From NCBI GenBank assembly GCA_949448405.1, contig CASTFX010000018.1, positions 1 to 14,128 of the forward strand: DNA of 14,128 nt, given 5' to 3'. A program made the position numbers and the translations under genes. This document shows, piece by piece, positions 1-6,386 of the stretch. The notes under the pieces are model-generated. The model worked only from the letters and a program-made list of their open reading frames with translations. It did no database searches and was not told where the DNA came from. The stretch comes from an uncultured Clostridia bacterium (GTDB taxonomy: Bacteria; Bacillota; Clostridia; TANB77; CAG-508). The stretch's first letter is position 1. Every line of letters begins with the position of its first letter.

Positions 1-466
1 CTGCATAGCACCACCAGAATATTGAGAAGAAAGTAACAATTGGAATATATAATGATACTGCTTGAAAAGCTGGTTTTACTACACTTGTAAATTCTGTTAC
101 TAATTCAACATAATGTGGCATTGAAAATAAGAATACCCACATTCCTGCATTTACCCACTGTGTTACCATTGAAATTGCAATAATATATAAAGCTATTGCG
201 TACATATATATGATTACAAGTTTCATTTTACCTGATTGTGCATATTTTGATTTTCCTGAGAAAAGAAATGCACAAACTGGGCACGCAAGTGCTAGTGTGT
301 ATCCTATAGGTCCCCAATACGAAACAGAAATACCTGTAAATACCATAAATAATACTTCTACTATTCTATCTATTGCTATATATATAGTTAATAATGTGAA
401 TATATAAGTGAAGAATGTATTTCTATCTGTTTTTAGTATTTTTAGTAATTTATCTAGATATTTCAA
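1..466 (-). CDS. Polytopic membrane protein, 3' end cut off by window edge
   Basis: An open minus-strand frame runs from a TTG at 466-464 to the left edge with no stop, giving about 155 residues. I chose TTG because a GGTGGG ribosome site sits six bases upstream; an in-frame GTG at 475-473 inside that site is the alternative. The protein begins with a short basic stretch (KYLDKLLKILKTDRN) and then has about four strongly hydrophobic segments, near residues 18-40, 50-68, 83-105 and a last one by 130-155, separated by short charged loops. It is therefore very likely an integral membrane protein. I do not recognise the family. It follows a terminator and has its own possible promoter, so it need not be co-transcribed with the Replic_Relax-like gene upstream, though the two may be functionally linked. 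Frame, base composition and hydrophobic periodicity make a real gene likely. Confidence 0.72.
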   Translation of the reverse strand, partial: MKYLDKLLKILKTDRNTFFTYIFTLLTIYIAIDRIVEVLFMVFTGISVSYWGPIGYTLALACPVCAFLFSGKSKYAQSGKMKLVIIYMYAIALYIIAISMVTQWVNAGMWVFLFSMPHYVELVTEFTSVVKPAFQAVSLYIPIVTFFSIFWWCYA

Positions 467-521
467 AATTCCCACCGCTTTCTATTTTTATTTTGTTTTA
501 TTACGTATTTTTACAATATAT

Positions 522-550
522 ATTATGACATAAATTTAGCAAAAAAGCAA
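522..550 (-). promoter_or_regulatory. Possible promoter for the leftmost membrane gene
   Basis: On the minus strand a CATAAT (-10 type, 522-527) lies 17 bases after TTGCTT (545-550). The -10 is good and the -35 is weak. The -35 overlaps the terminator hairpin and T-run of the preceding gene, an arrangement also seen at 5446-5474. The AT-rich composition makes chance matches likely. Confidence 0.35.
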
Positions 551-566
551 GCCTTTTTAGGCTTAC
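541..566 (-). terminator. Rho-independent terminator after the Replic_Relax-like gene
   Basis: On the minus strand AAGCCT and AGGCTT (549-554 with 559-564) form a 6-bp stem with a four-base loop, followed by GC and six T's (541-546). It starts 12 bases after the stop codon at 576, as expected for an intrinsic terminator. Confidence 0.8.
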
Positions 567-575
567 TTTTATAGA

Positions 576-1515
576 TTAATCTAATAGTTTAAGTTCAACA
601 TCTTCTACTTTATATTTATTTGTTTCTTCATCTAATTTAAACTCTAATAATGTTTTATTAAGGTTTTCTTGTATTTGTCTTAAATCTGTTGTAAAGTATA
701 ATTTAATTTTAGGTATTTCTACTTTATTTGTTACCATTTCTTTAAAGCATTCTGCTGCGTGCCTTTCATCTTCGCATACAACTATTAGCTGAGGAAGTGT
801 ACTAAATCCACAGTCCATTGTTACAAAGTTTTCGTAAAAGTCTCTATACATTTTCATTTTGTCTATTAATTTCTTTTGCCATTCTTCTTCTCTTCTTATT
901 ACTTCAAATAAGAAGATTATTGATTTTGAGTTCTTAGTAAGTTTTACAGAACCTCCAGTTGACTTAAAAACTTTACCAAGAGTTTTTGCATTTAAAGTTG
1001 GCTTTACTACATATTCATCAAAAGCCTTTACTTTTTTCAAATAAGCTATTATTACTTGATTTCCTGCTAATCTCTTTTTAATCATTGCAACTGGTTTTGT
1101 ATTATCTGATTGTTGCCATTTACATTCTATTCCTCTTGAAGATAAAAGATATTTTCCCATTTTTTCTAGACAATATATTCTATATATTCCTTTTCCATCT
1201 TCTGATGTAAAATAATATCTAGTTAATATCTTTGATTTTACAAGCTGTTCTAACTTGTTATTTAATTTTTCTTGAGATTTATACTCAATTCCTTTATGTT
1301 CTAACATTTGACATAATTGTCTAGATGTAATAAATTCAAATTCATTTACAAGTTCTAGTATTGCAAAATGTAAATCATTTATATGACCTAAATTAATTTT
1401 ATGAACTATTTGGTTCATTGAAACATATCCGGTCTTTTCCATCAAACGTTTTTATTTCTCCATTTCTTAATGCAAAAGGTGATTTTTGAGCTTCGATTTG
1501 TTTGTCTTCTACCAT
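576..1515 (-). CDS. Replic_Relax-like wHTH/nuclease-fold protein, broken by one +1 frame change
   Basis: The literal frame from ATG 1515 has an excellent ribosome site (AAGGAGGAAC at 1521-1530) but stops after 38 residues. The remaining 285 or so residues lie in the +1 frame from about 1430. The only start there (TTG/ATG at 1445-1440) has a poorly spaced ribosome site, so I read this as one gene. Skipping the C at 1431 gives a continuous 312-residue protein (FDGKDGYVSM across the junction). The N-terminal half looks like a winged helix (ELVNEFEFITSRQLCQMLEH). The C-terminal half resembles the nuclease-like fold of the plasmid replication-relaxation family (FLFEVIRREEEW..KLIDKMKMYRDFY, then LPQLIVVCEDERHAAE). 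Family assignment is by pattern only and the biochemical role is unknown. It lies 13 bases after the S1-domain gene in the same operon and ends at a terminator. Confidence 0.7.
1429..1431 (-). other. +1 frame-change site 1: in-frame CGG before Gly
   Basis: The zero frame reads GAC CGG ATA; skipping one C gives GAC GGA TAT, which opens the long downstream frame. Removing one A from the nearby AAAA run would also repair the frame (FDGKTGYV), so this is the one site with an alternative repair. The C is preferred because the other six sites have the same form. Confidence 0.7.
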
Positions 1516-1528
1516 TTTTTGTTCCTCC

Positions 1529-2018
1529 TTATTCGTATATTAGAAGTTTTACTTTCTTTTTTTCTGGAATTATCTTTTTTATATATACATTTACATCCTG
1601 TCCGTATTCCACGTTTTCTTTATATTCTGCAAGTCCAACTAGGTTTGGTTTTAATTCTATGAATATTCCATTTTTAGATTTTTCTGTTTCTCTTACAATT
1701 CCTTTTACTACTGTTCCTTGTTCAAACTCTTTTATATTATCTTCCCAAGTTCCCAATAATTCTTTATATGTAAAAGATATTCTGTTATTCTCTTTGTCTA
1801 TATCTTTTATCATTACATTTACATCCTGTCCTATTTCAAATCTTTCAAATGGTGACTTAATTCTAGATACTGATATATCTTCTATGTATAAAAGTCCACT
1901 TATACCATTTTCTAATTCTACAAATGCACCATATTGTTTGATTTGTTTTACTTTCCCGTTTTACAACCATTCCTTTACTTAAGTTACTTTCAGATATATT
2001 AAACTTTTGGTATTTCAT
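1529..2018 (-). CDS. Two-domain S1 RNA-binding protein, broken by one +1 frame change
   Basis: ATG 2018 follows a good ribosome site (AAGGAGATATATA). The zero frame reads 20 residues, reaches CGG at 1956-1958, and then degenerates to a stop. Skipping that C gives a 162-residue protein with two S1 (OB-fold) domains. The first, about residues 14-85, has the typical pattern KGMVVKGKVKQIKQYGAFVEL..GISGLLYIEDIS. The second, about 92-162, has FEQGTVVKGIVRETEKSKNGIFIEL..LVGLAEY. S1 domains bind RNA; two short domains do not make a full ribosomal protein S1, so I call it only an S1-domain protein. The start-proximal junction restores KGKV, where S1 domains commonly have Gly. It has its own promoter and its stop lies 13 bases before the next gene, so the two are probably co-transcribed. 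Confidence 0.8.
1956..1958 (-). other. +1 frame-change site 2: in-frame CGG before Gly
   Basis: The zero frame reads GTA AAA CGG GAA AGT and soon meets a stop. Skipping the C gives AAA GGG AAA GTA AAA CAA, the opening strand of the first S1 domain. The restored residue is Gly21 of the reconstructed protein. Confidence 0.85.
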
Positions 2019-2049
2019 TATATATCTCCTTCATCTTTCGTACAAATAT

Positions 2050-2079
2050 ATTATACTACACTTTTGTATAATTTTGCAA
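2050..2079 (-). promoter_or_regulatory. Promoter of the S1-domain / Replic_Relax operon
   Basis: On the minus strand TTGCAA (2074-2079) is followed after 18 bases by a perfect TATAAT (2050-2055), about 30 bases before the ATG at 2018. It lies in the 68-base gap after the RluB-type gene. I see no strong terminator in that gap, so read-through from the upstream operon is also possible. Confidence 0.7.
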
Positions 2080-2086
2080 ATTTTTA

Positions 2087-2823
2087 TTATTTAATTTTAG
2101 AAGCCCTTAATATATTTTTTATTTCTTCCTCTCTTAAATGCCTCCATTTACCTAGTTCTAGTGATTTTACAGATATATCTCCTATCTTTGTTCTGTGTAA
2201 TGCTTTTACTCTTTTTCCTACTGCTTCACACATTTTTCTGACTTCTCTATTTTTTCCTTCATGTATTGTTATTTCTAACCTAGATATATTTTTTTCTTTA
2301 TCTATTTTTAATATTTTAACAATTGCTGGTTTGCTGATATACTCTTCTATTTCTACACCTTTTCTTAGCTTTTCTACTTCTTCATTTAAGATTTCTCCGA
2401 GATAATGTTACTGTATATGTTTTTGTTATCTCATGTTTTGGATGTGTAACTTTGTATACAAAATCTCCATCATCTGTTAAAATTAAGGCTCCAGAGGTAT
2501 ACATATCAAGTCTTCCGAACTGGAACTATCCTTTTATTTATTTTTACTAAATCTAAAACTGTATCTCTTCCAAATTGGTCTTTTGCTGTTGTTACATATC
2601 CAATTGGTTTGTTTAGTAATATATATACATGCTTATTGTCTCTATTTTTTACTTCTTTATCTTTGAAAGTTATAGTATCCTTTTCTGGGTTTATTTTTGT
2701 TCCAAGCTCAAATACAACTTTTCCATTTACTTTTACAAGTCCATCTAAAATGTATTCTTCGCATTTTCTTCTTGAAGCAATTCCTGCTGTTGCTAAATAT
2801 TTTTGAAGTCTTACTTCTTCCAT
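2087..2823 (-). CDS. rluB: RluB/RsuA-type pseudouridine synthase, broken by two +1 frame changes
   Basis: The reconstructed 244-residue protein has an N-terminal S4 RNA-binding domain (VRLQKYLATAGIASRRKCEEYI, residues 4-25, continuing to about 60). A catalytic pseudouridine-synthase domain follows, with GRLDMYTSGALILT; Asp106 in GRLD is the expected catalytic residue. It also has the C-terminal EGKNREVRKMCEAVGK..LHRTKIGD signature of the RsuA/RluB/RluE/RluF family. This family isomerises specific uridines in rRNA, and length and order suit RluB (23S rRNA). The zero frame breaks at CGG 2515-2517 and again at CGG 2397-2399. Both repairs restore a Gly, the first directly in front of the catalytic RLD. 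The ATG lies three bases after the RluD-type stop, with GGAGG inside the end of that gene, so the two are probably translationally coupled. Substrate choice within the family is inferred. Confidence 0.85.
2397..2399 (-). other. +1 frame-change site 4: in-frame CGG before Gly
   Basis: The zero frame reads TTA TCT CGG AGA AAT CTT AAA TGA and stops. Skipping the C gives TCT GGA GAA ATC TTA AAT GAA (SGEILNEEVEKLRKGV), matching the family's G-E-x-x-x-E-E pattern before the LRKGV motif. The restored residue is Gly142. Confidence 0.85.
2515..2517 (-). other. +1 frame-change site 3: in-frame CGG before the catalytic GRLD
   Basis: The zero frame reads CCA GTT CGG AAG ACT TGA and stops within two codons. 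Skipping the C gives GTT GGA AGA CTT GAT (VGRLD), the catalytic motif of the pseudouridine synthase. The restored residue is Gly103. Confidence 0.9.
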
Positions 2824-2826
2824 ATA

Positions 2827-3749
2827 CTATTCTTTATCCTCCAGTTCGTTAATAATATCCTCAAAATACTTTGGCAATGGTGCTTCTATTTCAATTTTAT
2901 CTTTTGTTGTTGGATGAATAAATTCTATTTTTTTTGCATGTAACATTTGTCCTTCTACTCCAAATGGATTTTTTCCATTTGAATATGCCATATCCCCTAC
3001 AACAGGATAGCCTATTTCTGCCATATGTACTCTTATTTGATGTGTTCTACCCGTGTCTATTTTTACTTCTAAAAGTGTAAAATTTTCATATCTTCTTATG
3101 ACTTTGAAATGAGTTATTGCTTCTTTTCCGCTTCTTTGTAACAGCCATTTTCTTTCTGTCCTTTTCACTTCTTCCTATTGGCATATCTATAGTTGCTTCA
3201 TTTGCTTTAACAATTCCTCTTACTAATGCTATATATGTTTTTTTGACTGTTCTATTTTGTATTTGTTCACTTATATTTATGTGTGCTTTATCATTTTTTG
3301 CAATAATTATAACACCACTTGTGTCTTTATCTAATCTATGTACTATTCCGTGGCCTAATTTCTCCCCCAATTCCTGATAAAGTGTCTTTACAGATATTCA
3401 TTACTGCATTTACTAAAGTCCCATCTGGATTTCCATTTGCTGGATGTACTACCATTCCTTTAGGCTTATTTACAATTATTATATCATTGTCTTCATATAA
3501 TATATCAATTGGTATATCCTGTGCCTCTAATACTATTTCTTTGGCTTCTGGTTTATTTATACTTATCGTATCTCCTAGTGCTACTTTATATGATGCCTTT
3601 TCTTTTTTGCCATTAACTAAAATATTTTCTTCTTCTATTAATCTTTGAACAGTAACTCTTGATATATCTTTATCAAGAGTTACTGCGCATTTGTCAAGTC
3701 TCATTCCTTTTAAATTTTCATCTATATTATATTCTATTTTATTCTCCAT
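2827..3749 (-). CDS. rluD: RluD/RluA-type pseudouridine synthase, broken by two +1 frame changes
   Basis: The reconstruction is 306 residues, a normal length for the family. An S4 domain (about 14-62, MRLDKCAVTLDKDISRVTVQRLIEE) leads into the catalytic domain with NKPKGMVVHP and the hallmark RPGIVHRLDKDTSG; Asp140 is the expected catalytic residue. GRTHQIRVHM, GD..Y and LHAKKIEFIHP follow in family order. RluD-type enzymes make pseudouridines in 23S rRNA; the exact targets cannot be read from sequence. The zero frame breaks at CGG 3348-3350 and at CGG 3128-3130. Repair restores Gly134, just before the catalytic motif, and Gly207 in the KKGKEAITHFKV stretch. The ATG overlaps the last 11 bases of the GT-C-like gene upstream and has no clear ribosome site of its own, which suggests translational coupling. 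Clostridial relatives are often labelled RluA family. Confidence 0.87.
3128..3130 (-). other. +1 frame-change site 6: in-frame CGG before Gly
   Basis: The zero frame reads ACA AAG AAG CGG AAA AGA AGC AAT and then stops. Skipping the C gives AAG AAG GGA AAA GAA GCA ATA ACT (KKGKEAIT), the usual G-K-x-A-x-T pattern of RluA/RluD proteins. The restored residue is Gly207. Confidence 0.87.
3348..3350 (-). other. +1 frame-change site 5: in-frame CGG before GIVHRLDKD
   Basis: The zero frame reads AGG CCA CGG AAT AGT ACA TAG and stops. Skipping the C gives CCA GGA ATA GTA CAT AGA TTA GAT (PGIVHRLD), the most conserved motif of the RluA/RluD family. Among the seven sites the frame repair is best constrained here. 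Confidence 0.93.
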
Positions 3750-5407
3750 TTTCTAAATTTACATTTAACCTTTCAAAAATTACGAAATGGTCATCTCTAT
3801 ATATTTCTTTGTAATTATCATCTCTTGATAACATCATGTTTAGTTTTGAATTTCCATATGACATTACATGTGTAATTCCATACTTATCAAATCCTGTTTC
3901 ATAGTATGCTGATAATCCTGAAAGACTTAAATAGTCACTAAATATATTGCATCCTTCATTGAATTCTGGTGAATATAAGTCTGCTCGAGAATCTATAAAT
4001 ACAGGTATATCTCTAAATAATAGATAACTTCCATAATTGTAGTCATTAAATAATTTCATTTCTTGTAAATCTAAATTACCTTTTTGTGATTCTTCTAATA
4101 TATAGTTTGCCGCCTCAACTGGGTAAGATGATGAGCTTATATATTCATTATTTCTTTGCTTAATATATAAACTTGCTGAACATACTATAACTAATACTAA
4201 TGTAAGAGTTTTACCTTTCCATGTTGACATTAGCTTCATAAATTCTTTTACACCATCTTTATCATATTTGTCTACAAAACTGCCTATTAGTGTTGTAAAT
4301 GATATTCCTCCAATTAATACTAGCATTGAGAATTGTCTTCTAGACATGAATGTTGCAAGTAATAGTCCTCCTATCATAAACATATCTTTTAGAGACATTT
4401 TTGTATCAGTAAATACTACTAGTATTATTAAAAGTCCTACGATAAGTAGTGCATCTGTATGACTTATAAGTGTTAGTGGTTGGTGTTCTGCTATGCTTTT
4501 TGTTGTATTTCCATGCATTAGTTTAAATATATGTGTATATGGCTCATCTCCAATTGGAGTTAACATTCCCATAAGTAAGCAAAGTATACAAATTAGAATT
4601 AGCCATTTTTCTGCATTTCTTCTGACTAATTTTACTCTATATGGATTTTCTTCTCTTTGTAATAGCCTTTCTTTGAATTTCATGAATTTTTCTTCTGTTT
4701 CTACTAATTTGGCTTGTAGTTTTTCTAGTTTTGCTTCCTTTCCTTGTTTCTTAGAAAGACTTGTTATTTTAGATTTTATTTCATAAATTCTATATCTATA
4801 AAATAAGTGTGAATCTCTTAGACGTATAATTATATATTCTGCTATATATGGCGCCATTAATATGAAGAAGAAATAGAATAAGGCTGCATGCATATTTGCA
4901 ATAAGCATTGCAATTAACATTAATCCTAGTACATATCTTTTCTTTTTGGTATCTAAAAAACATTCTATAAATAATATTTCTAAAACAAATAGTATATATG
5001 TTACAAGCTGTGCACGTGCTGCAATAAAGTCTCTAAGTAATAGCATTACTCCTATTGTAATTACAAATGCAAAAAGTGGCTTTTTATTTACTTTGTTATT
5101 TGTTATATATAAAGCTACCCCTAAAATACAGCTTAGTGCTATTGTTGATATATATATTCCTGTCATTCCTCCGTGCCGAGTATACTAAGTATACGCAAAC
5201 ATCATATAACCAATGTGGGTATGTATACTTTAAATCTACCCAAGAAAATGGATCTTGTCTGTCTAGTCCATTTTCCATTATATGTTCACCTATTTTAATT
5301 GTGTAAAATGTATCATTTTGTAAAGTTTTTGGTGCTAATGAAAATGAGAATATAATGATACAAATTATTGCTAATATATGAAATTTATTAATCGCTTTTT
5401 TATCCAT
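3739..5407 (-). CDS. GT-C-like multi-spanning membrane protein, broken by one +1 frame change
   Basis: Starting at ATG 5407, the reconstruction is 555 residues. An N-terminal membrane segment (about 10-27) is followed by NDTFYTIKIGEHIMENGLDRQDPFSW and a YPHWLYDV stretch. This matches in style the first extracytoplasmic loop of uncharacterised GT-C glycosyltransferase-like proteins (D-T-W/F-x-x-x-x-G, then DPFS, then a W-L motif). About ten further hydrophobic segments follow. A charged, coiled-coil-like insertion (about 205-255, rich in K and E) interrupts them. The C-terminal soluble part has FNDYNYGSYLLFRDIPVFIDSRADLY, also typical of that group. The donor and acceptor are unknown. The zero frame breaks at CGG 5171-5173; repair gives YSAGGMTG, where relatives have a GG. 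The ribosome site (AAGGAAGG) is somewhat far from the ATG. It is the first gene of an operon with the two pseudouridine synthases. Confidence 0.75.
5171..5173 (-). other. +1 frame-change site 7: in-frame CGG before Gly-Gly
   Basis: The zero frame reads TCG GCA CGG AGG AAT and loses the membrane protein. Skipping the C gives GCA GGA GGA ATG ACA GGA (AGGMTG), continuing the hydrophobic pattern. A second CGG seven bases upstream on the coding strand lies across two codons (TCG GCA) and causes no shift. Confidence 0.8.
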
Positions 5408-5445
5408 TTTGTTTGTTTTCCTTCCTTCTTGATAAATCTAAAGCT

Positions 5446-5474
5446 ATTATACATAAAAAAAGAAAAAAGGACAA
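5446..5474 (-). promoter_or_regulatory. Promoter of the GT-C-like / rluD / rluB operon, overlapping the trmB terminator
   Basis: On the minus strand TATAAT (5446-5451) lies 17 bases after TTGTCC (5469-5474). The -35 hexamer falls in the loop and descending stem of the trmB terminator hairpin. The TATAAT is perfect and the -35 is moderate. Confidence 0.6.
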
Positions 5475-5485
5475 GCCTTTTTTCT
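5454..5485 (-). terminator. Rho-independent terminator of trmB
   Basis: AGAAAAAAGG and CCTTTTTTCT (5476-5485 with 5461-5470) form a 10-bp stem with a five-base loop, followed on the minus strand by a run of seven T's. It begins two bases after the trmB stop codon. Confidence 0.85.
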
Positions 5486-5487
5486 AA

Positions 5488-6150
5488 TTATATTACTTTT
5501 TGTGCGATTAGTGCCTTTATCTTCTTTCCTTCTTCTGTGTACATTTTTTCATGTTCTGTTTCTATGTCATTTTCAAATATGTTTTCATTATGCAAATCGT
5601 AGGTTTTACTTACTATCTTAAATCCTGCTTCTTCAAAATATTTTAAACTGTCATTGAATAATCCATCATCATCAGTCTTAAAATATATTGCTCCATCTTC
5701 TTTTAAAAATTCTTTGTATAACAATAGTTGTTTGGTATGAGTTAGCCTTTTCTTTTTATGTTTTGGCTTTGGCCATGGATTACAAAAGTTTATATATATC
5801 CTATCTACTTCATCTTCCCCAGACATAAATAGTGATATTCTCTCTATATCATGCCTTGTAAGAATGATATTATCAGGTTCTAAATTTTCTTCTTTGTATT
5901 TATTTTCTATATTTCTTTTACTTAATCCAAGCATTGCATCTACCATATCTACTGCTATATAATTAATATTTGGATTAGCTGTTGCAAGTTCTGCCATAAA
6001 TGAACCTTTTCCACAACCGAGTTCTACATGTATAGGTTGCTTCTTTTTGAAACTCTCATGCCATTTTGTTTTTAATTCTTCTGGGTTATCTATATAAAAT
6101 TCACAAGCTTCTAGTTCAGGTCTTGCCCACTTTTTATATCTAATTCTCAT
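5488..6150 (-). CDS. trmB: tRNA (guanine-N7-)-methyltransferase TrmB
   Basis: This 220-residue protein makes m7G46 in the variable loop of tRNAs, using S-adenosylmethionine. The length is normal for bacterial TrmB. The SAM-binding motif ELGCGKG is at 43-49, the acidic residue of the next strand at IAVDM (about 68), and the family signature NFCNPWPKPKHKKKRL at 121-135. These three in order make the identity secure. The ATG at 6150 is preceded by TAGGAGAAAAC, a good ribosome site at normal spacing. The gene is intact, unlike its downstream neighbours, and ends directly at a terminator, so it is probably transcribed alone. Its promoter should lie in the repeat-bearing spacer upstream, where I see no convincing pair of hexamers. 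Confidence 0.95.
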   Translation of the reverse strand: MRIRYKKWARPELEACEFYIDNPEELKTKWHESFKKKQPIHVELGCGKGSFMAELATANPNINYIAVDMVDAMLGLSKRNIENKYKEENLEPDNIILTRHDIERISLFMSGEDEVDRIYINFCNPWPKPKHKKKRLTHTKQLLLYKEFLKEDGAIYFKTDDDGLFNDSLKYFEEAGFKIVSKTYDLHNENIFENDIETEHEKMYTEEGKKIKALIAQKVI

Positions 6151-6251
6151 GTTTTCTCCTACTCAAGGAAGTGGACGAGCACGGACGACCAATGGTCGCC
6201 CCTACGAGTCTCTACATTCCATTACGTTTTTACATTTATTAATAAATTAAT
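6151..6251. other. Gene-free spacer with a GC-richer palindrome upstream of trmB
   Basis: This spacer is not coding in any frame I can support. Its right half is AT-rich, but 6163-6215 is noticeably richer in G and C than the surroundings. It contains CGACCA-a-TGGTCG (6186-6198), extended by two outer GG/CC pairs past a bulged A. The block GGGGCGACCATTGGTCGTCC on the minus strand looks like a dispersed intergenic repeat unit rather than unique leader sequence. The trmB ribosome site is at its left end. Confidence 0.5.
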
Positions 6252-6386
6252 CTCTATAATTTAAATTTGAAAGTGCTGCGTAAGCGACTAACTGAAGTGA
6301 AACGAAGGGCGAATGGAGCAACCTACTATTTAAATATTTTATTTGTAGGTTGCGACACCAAAGCACAGAAAATTTAAATTATAGAG
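6252..6386. repeat. MITE-like element with 17-bp terminal inverted repeats
   Basis: CTCTATAATTTAAATTT at 6252-6268 is repeated perfectly in inverted orientation at 6370-6386, enclosing a 135-base unit. Inside, GCAACCTAC (6318-6326) and GTAGGTTGC (6345-6353) form a second perfect 9-bp inverted pair around an AT loop. GTGCT (6273-6277) and AGCAC (6362-6366) also face each other just inside the arms. The interior is richer in G and C than the flanks. There is no open reading frame, so any movement would need an enzyme from elsewhere. Each arm contains TATAAT reading inward to the element. I see no clear target-site duplication. Confidence 0.65.

Noticed and set aside
210..407. Plus-strand open frame of 65 codons
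   Set aside because: The minus strand has a continuous hydrophobic frame with a ribosome site across the same interval, which is the better explanation.
1470..1982. Plus-strand open frame of 170 codons
   Set aside because: It lies antisense to the S1-domain gene and its neighbour. Its translation is rich in F, S, I and P, as expected from reading AT-rich coding DNA backwards, and the minus-strand S1 motifs explain the region.
1429..5173. CGG simply reassigned to another amino acid without a frame change
   Set aside because: After each CGG the zero frame loses all homology and reaches a stop, often within a few codons, while the homologous sequence continues in the +1 frame. A new meaning for CGG alone would not rescue the proteins.
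1429..5173. Homopolymer-length sequencing errors
   Set aside because: Six of the seven repairs do not involve an A or T run. The added base is a C next to a G pair, and in site 1 alone would removing an A also work. A different systematic error remains possible.
1440..5410. Ordinary pseudogene decay of five genes
   Set aside because: Neutral decay would give mixed deletions, insertions and stop codons. Apart from the seven identical C insertions I see no other damage, and conserved motifs remain intact.
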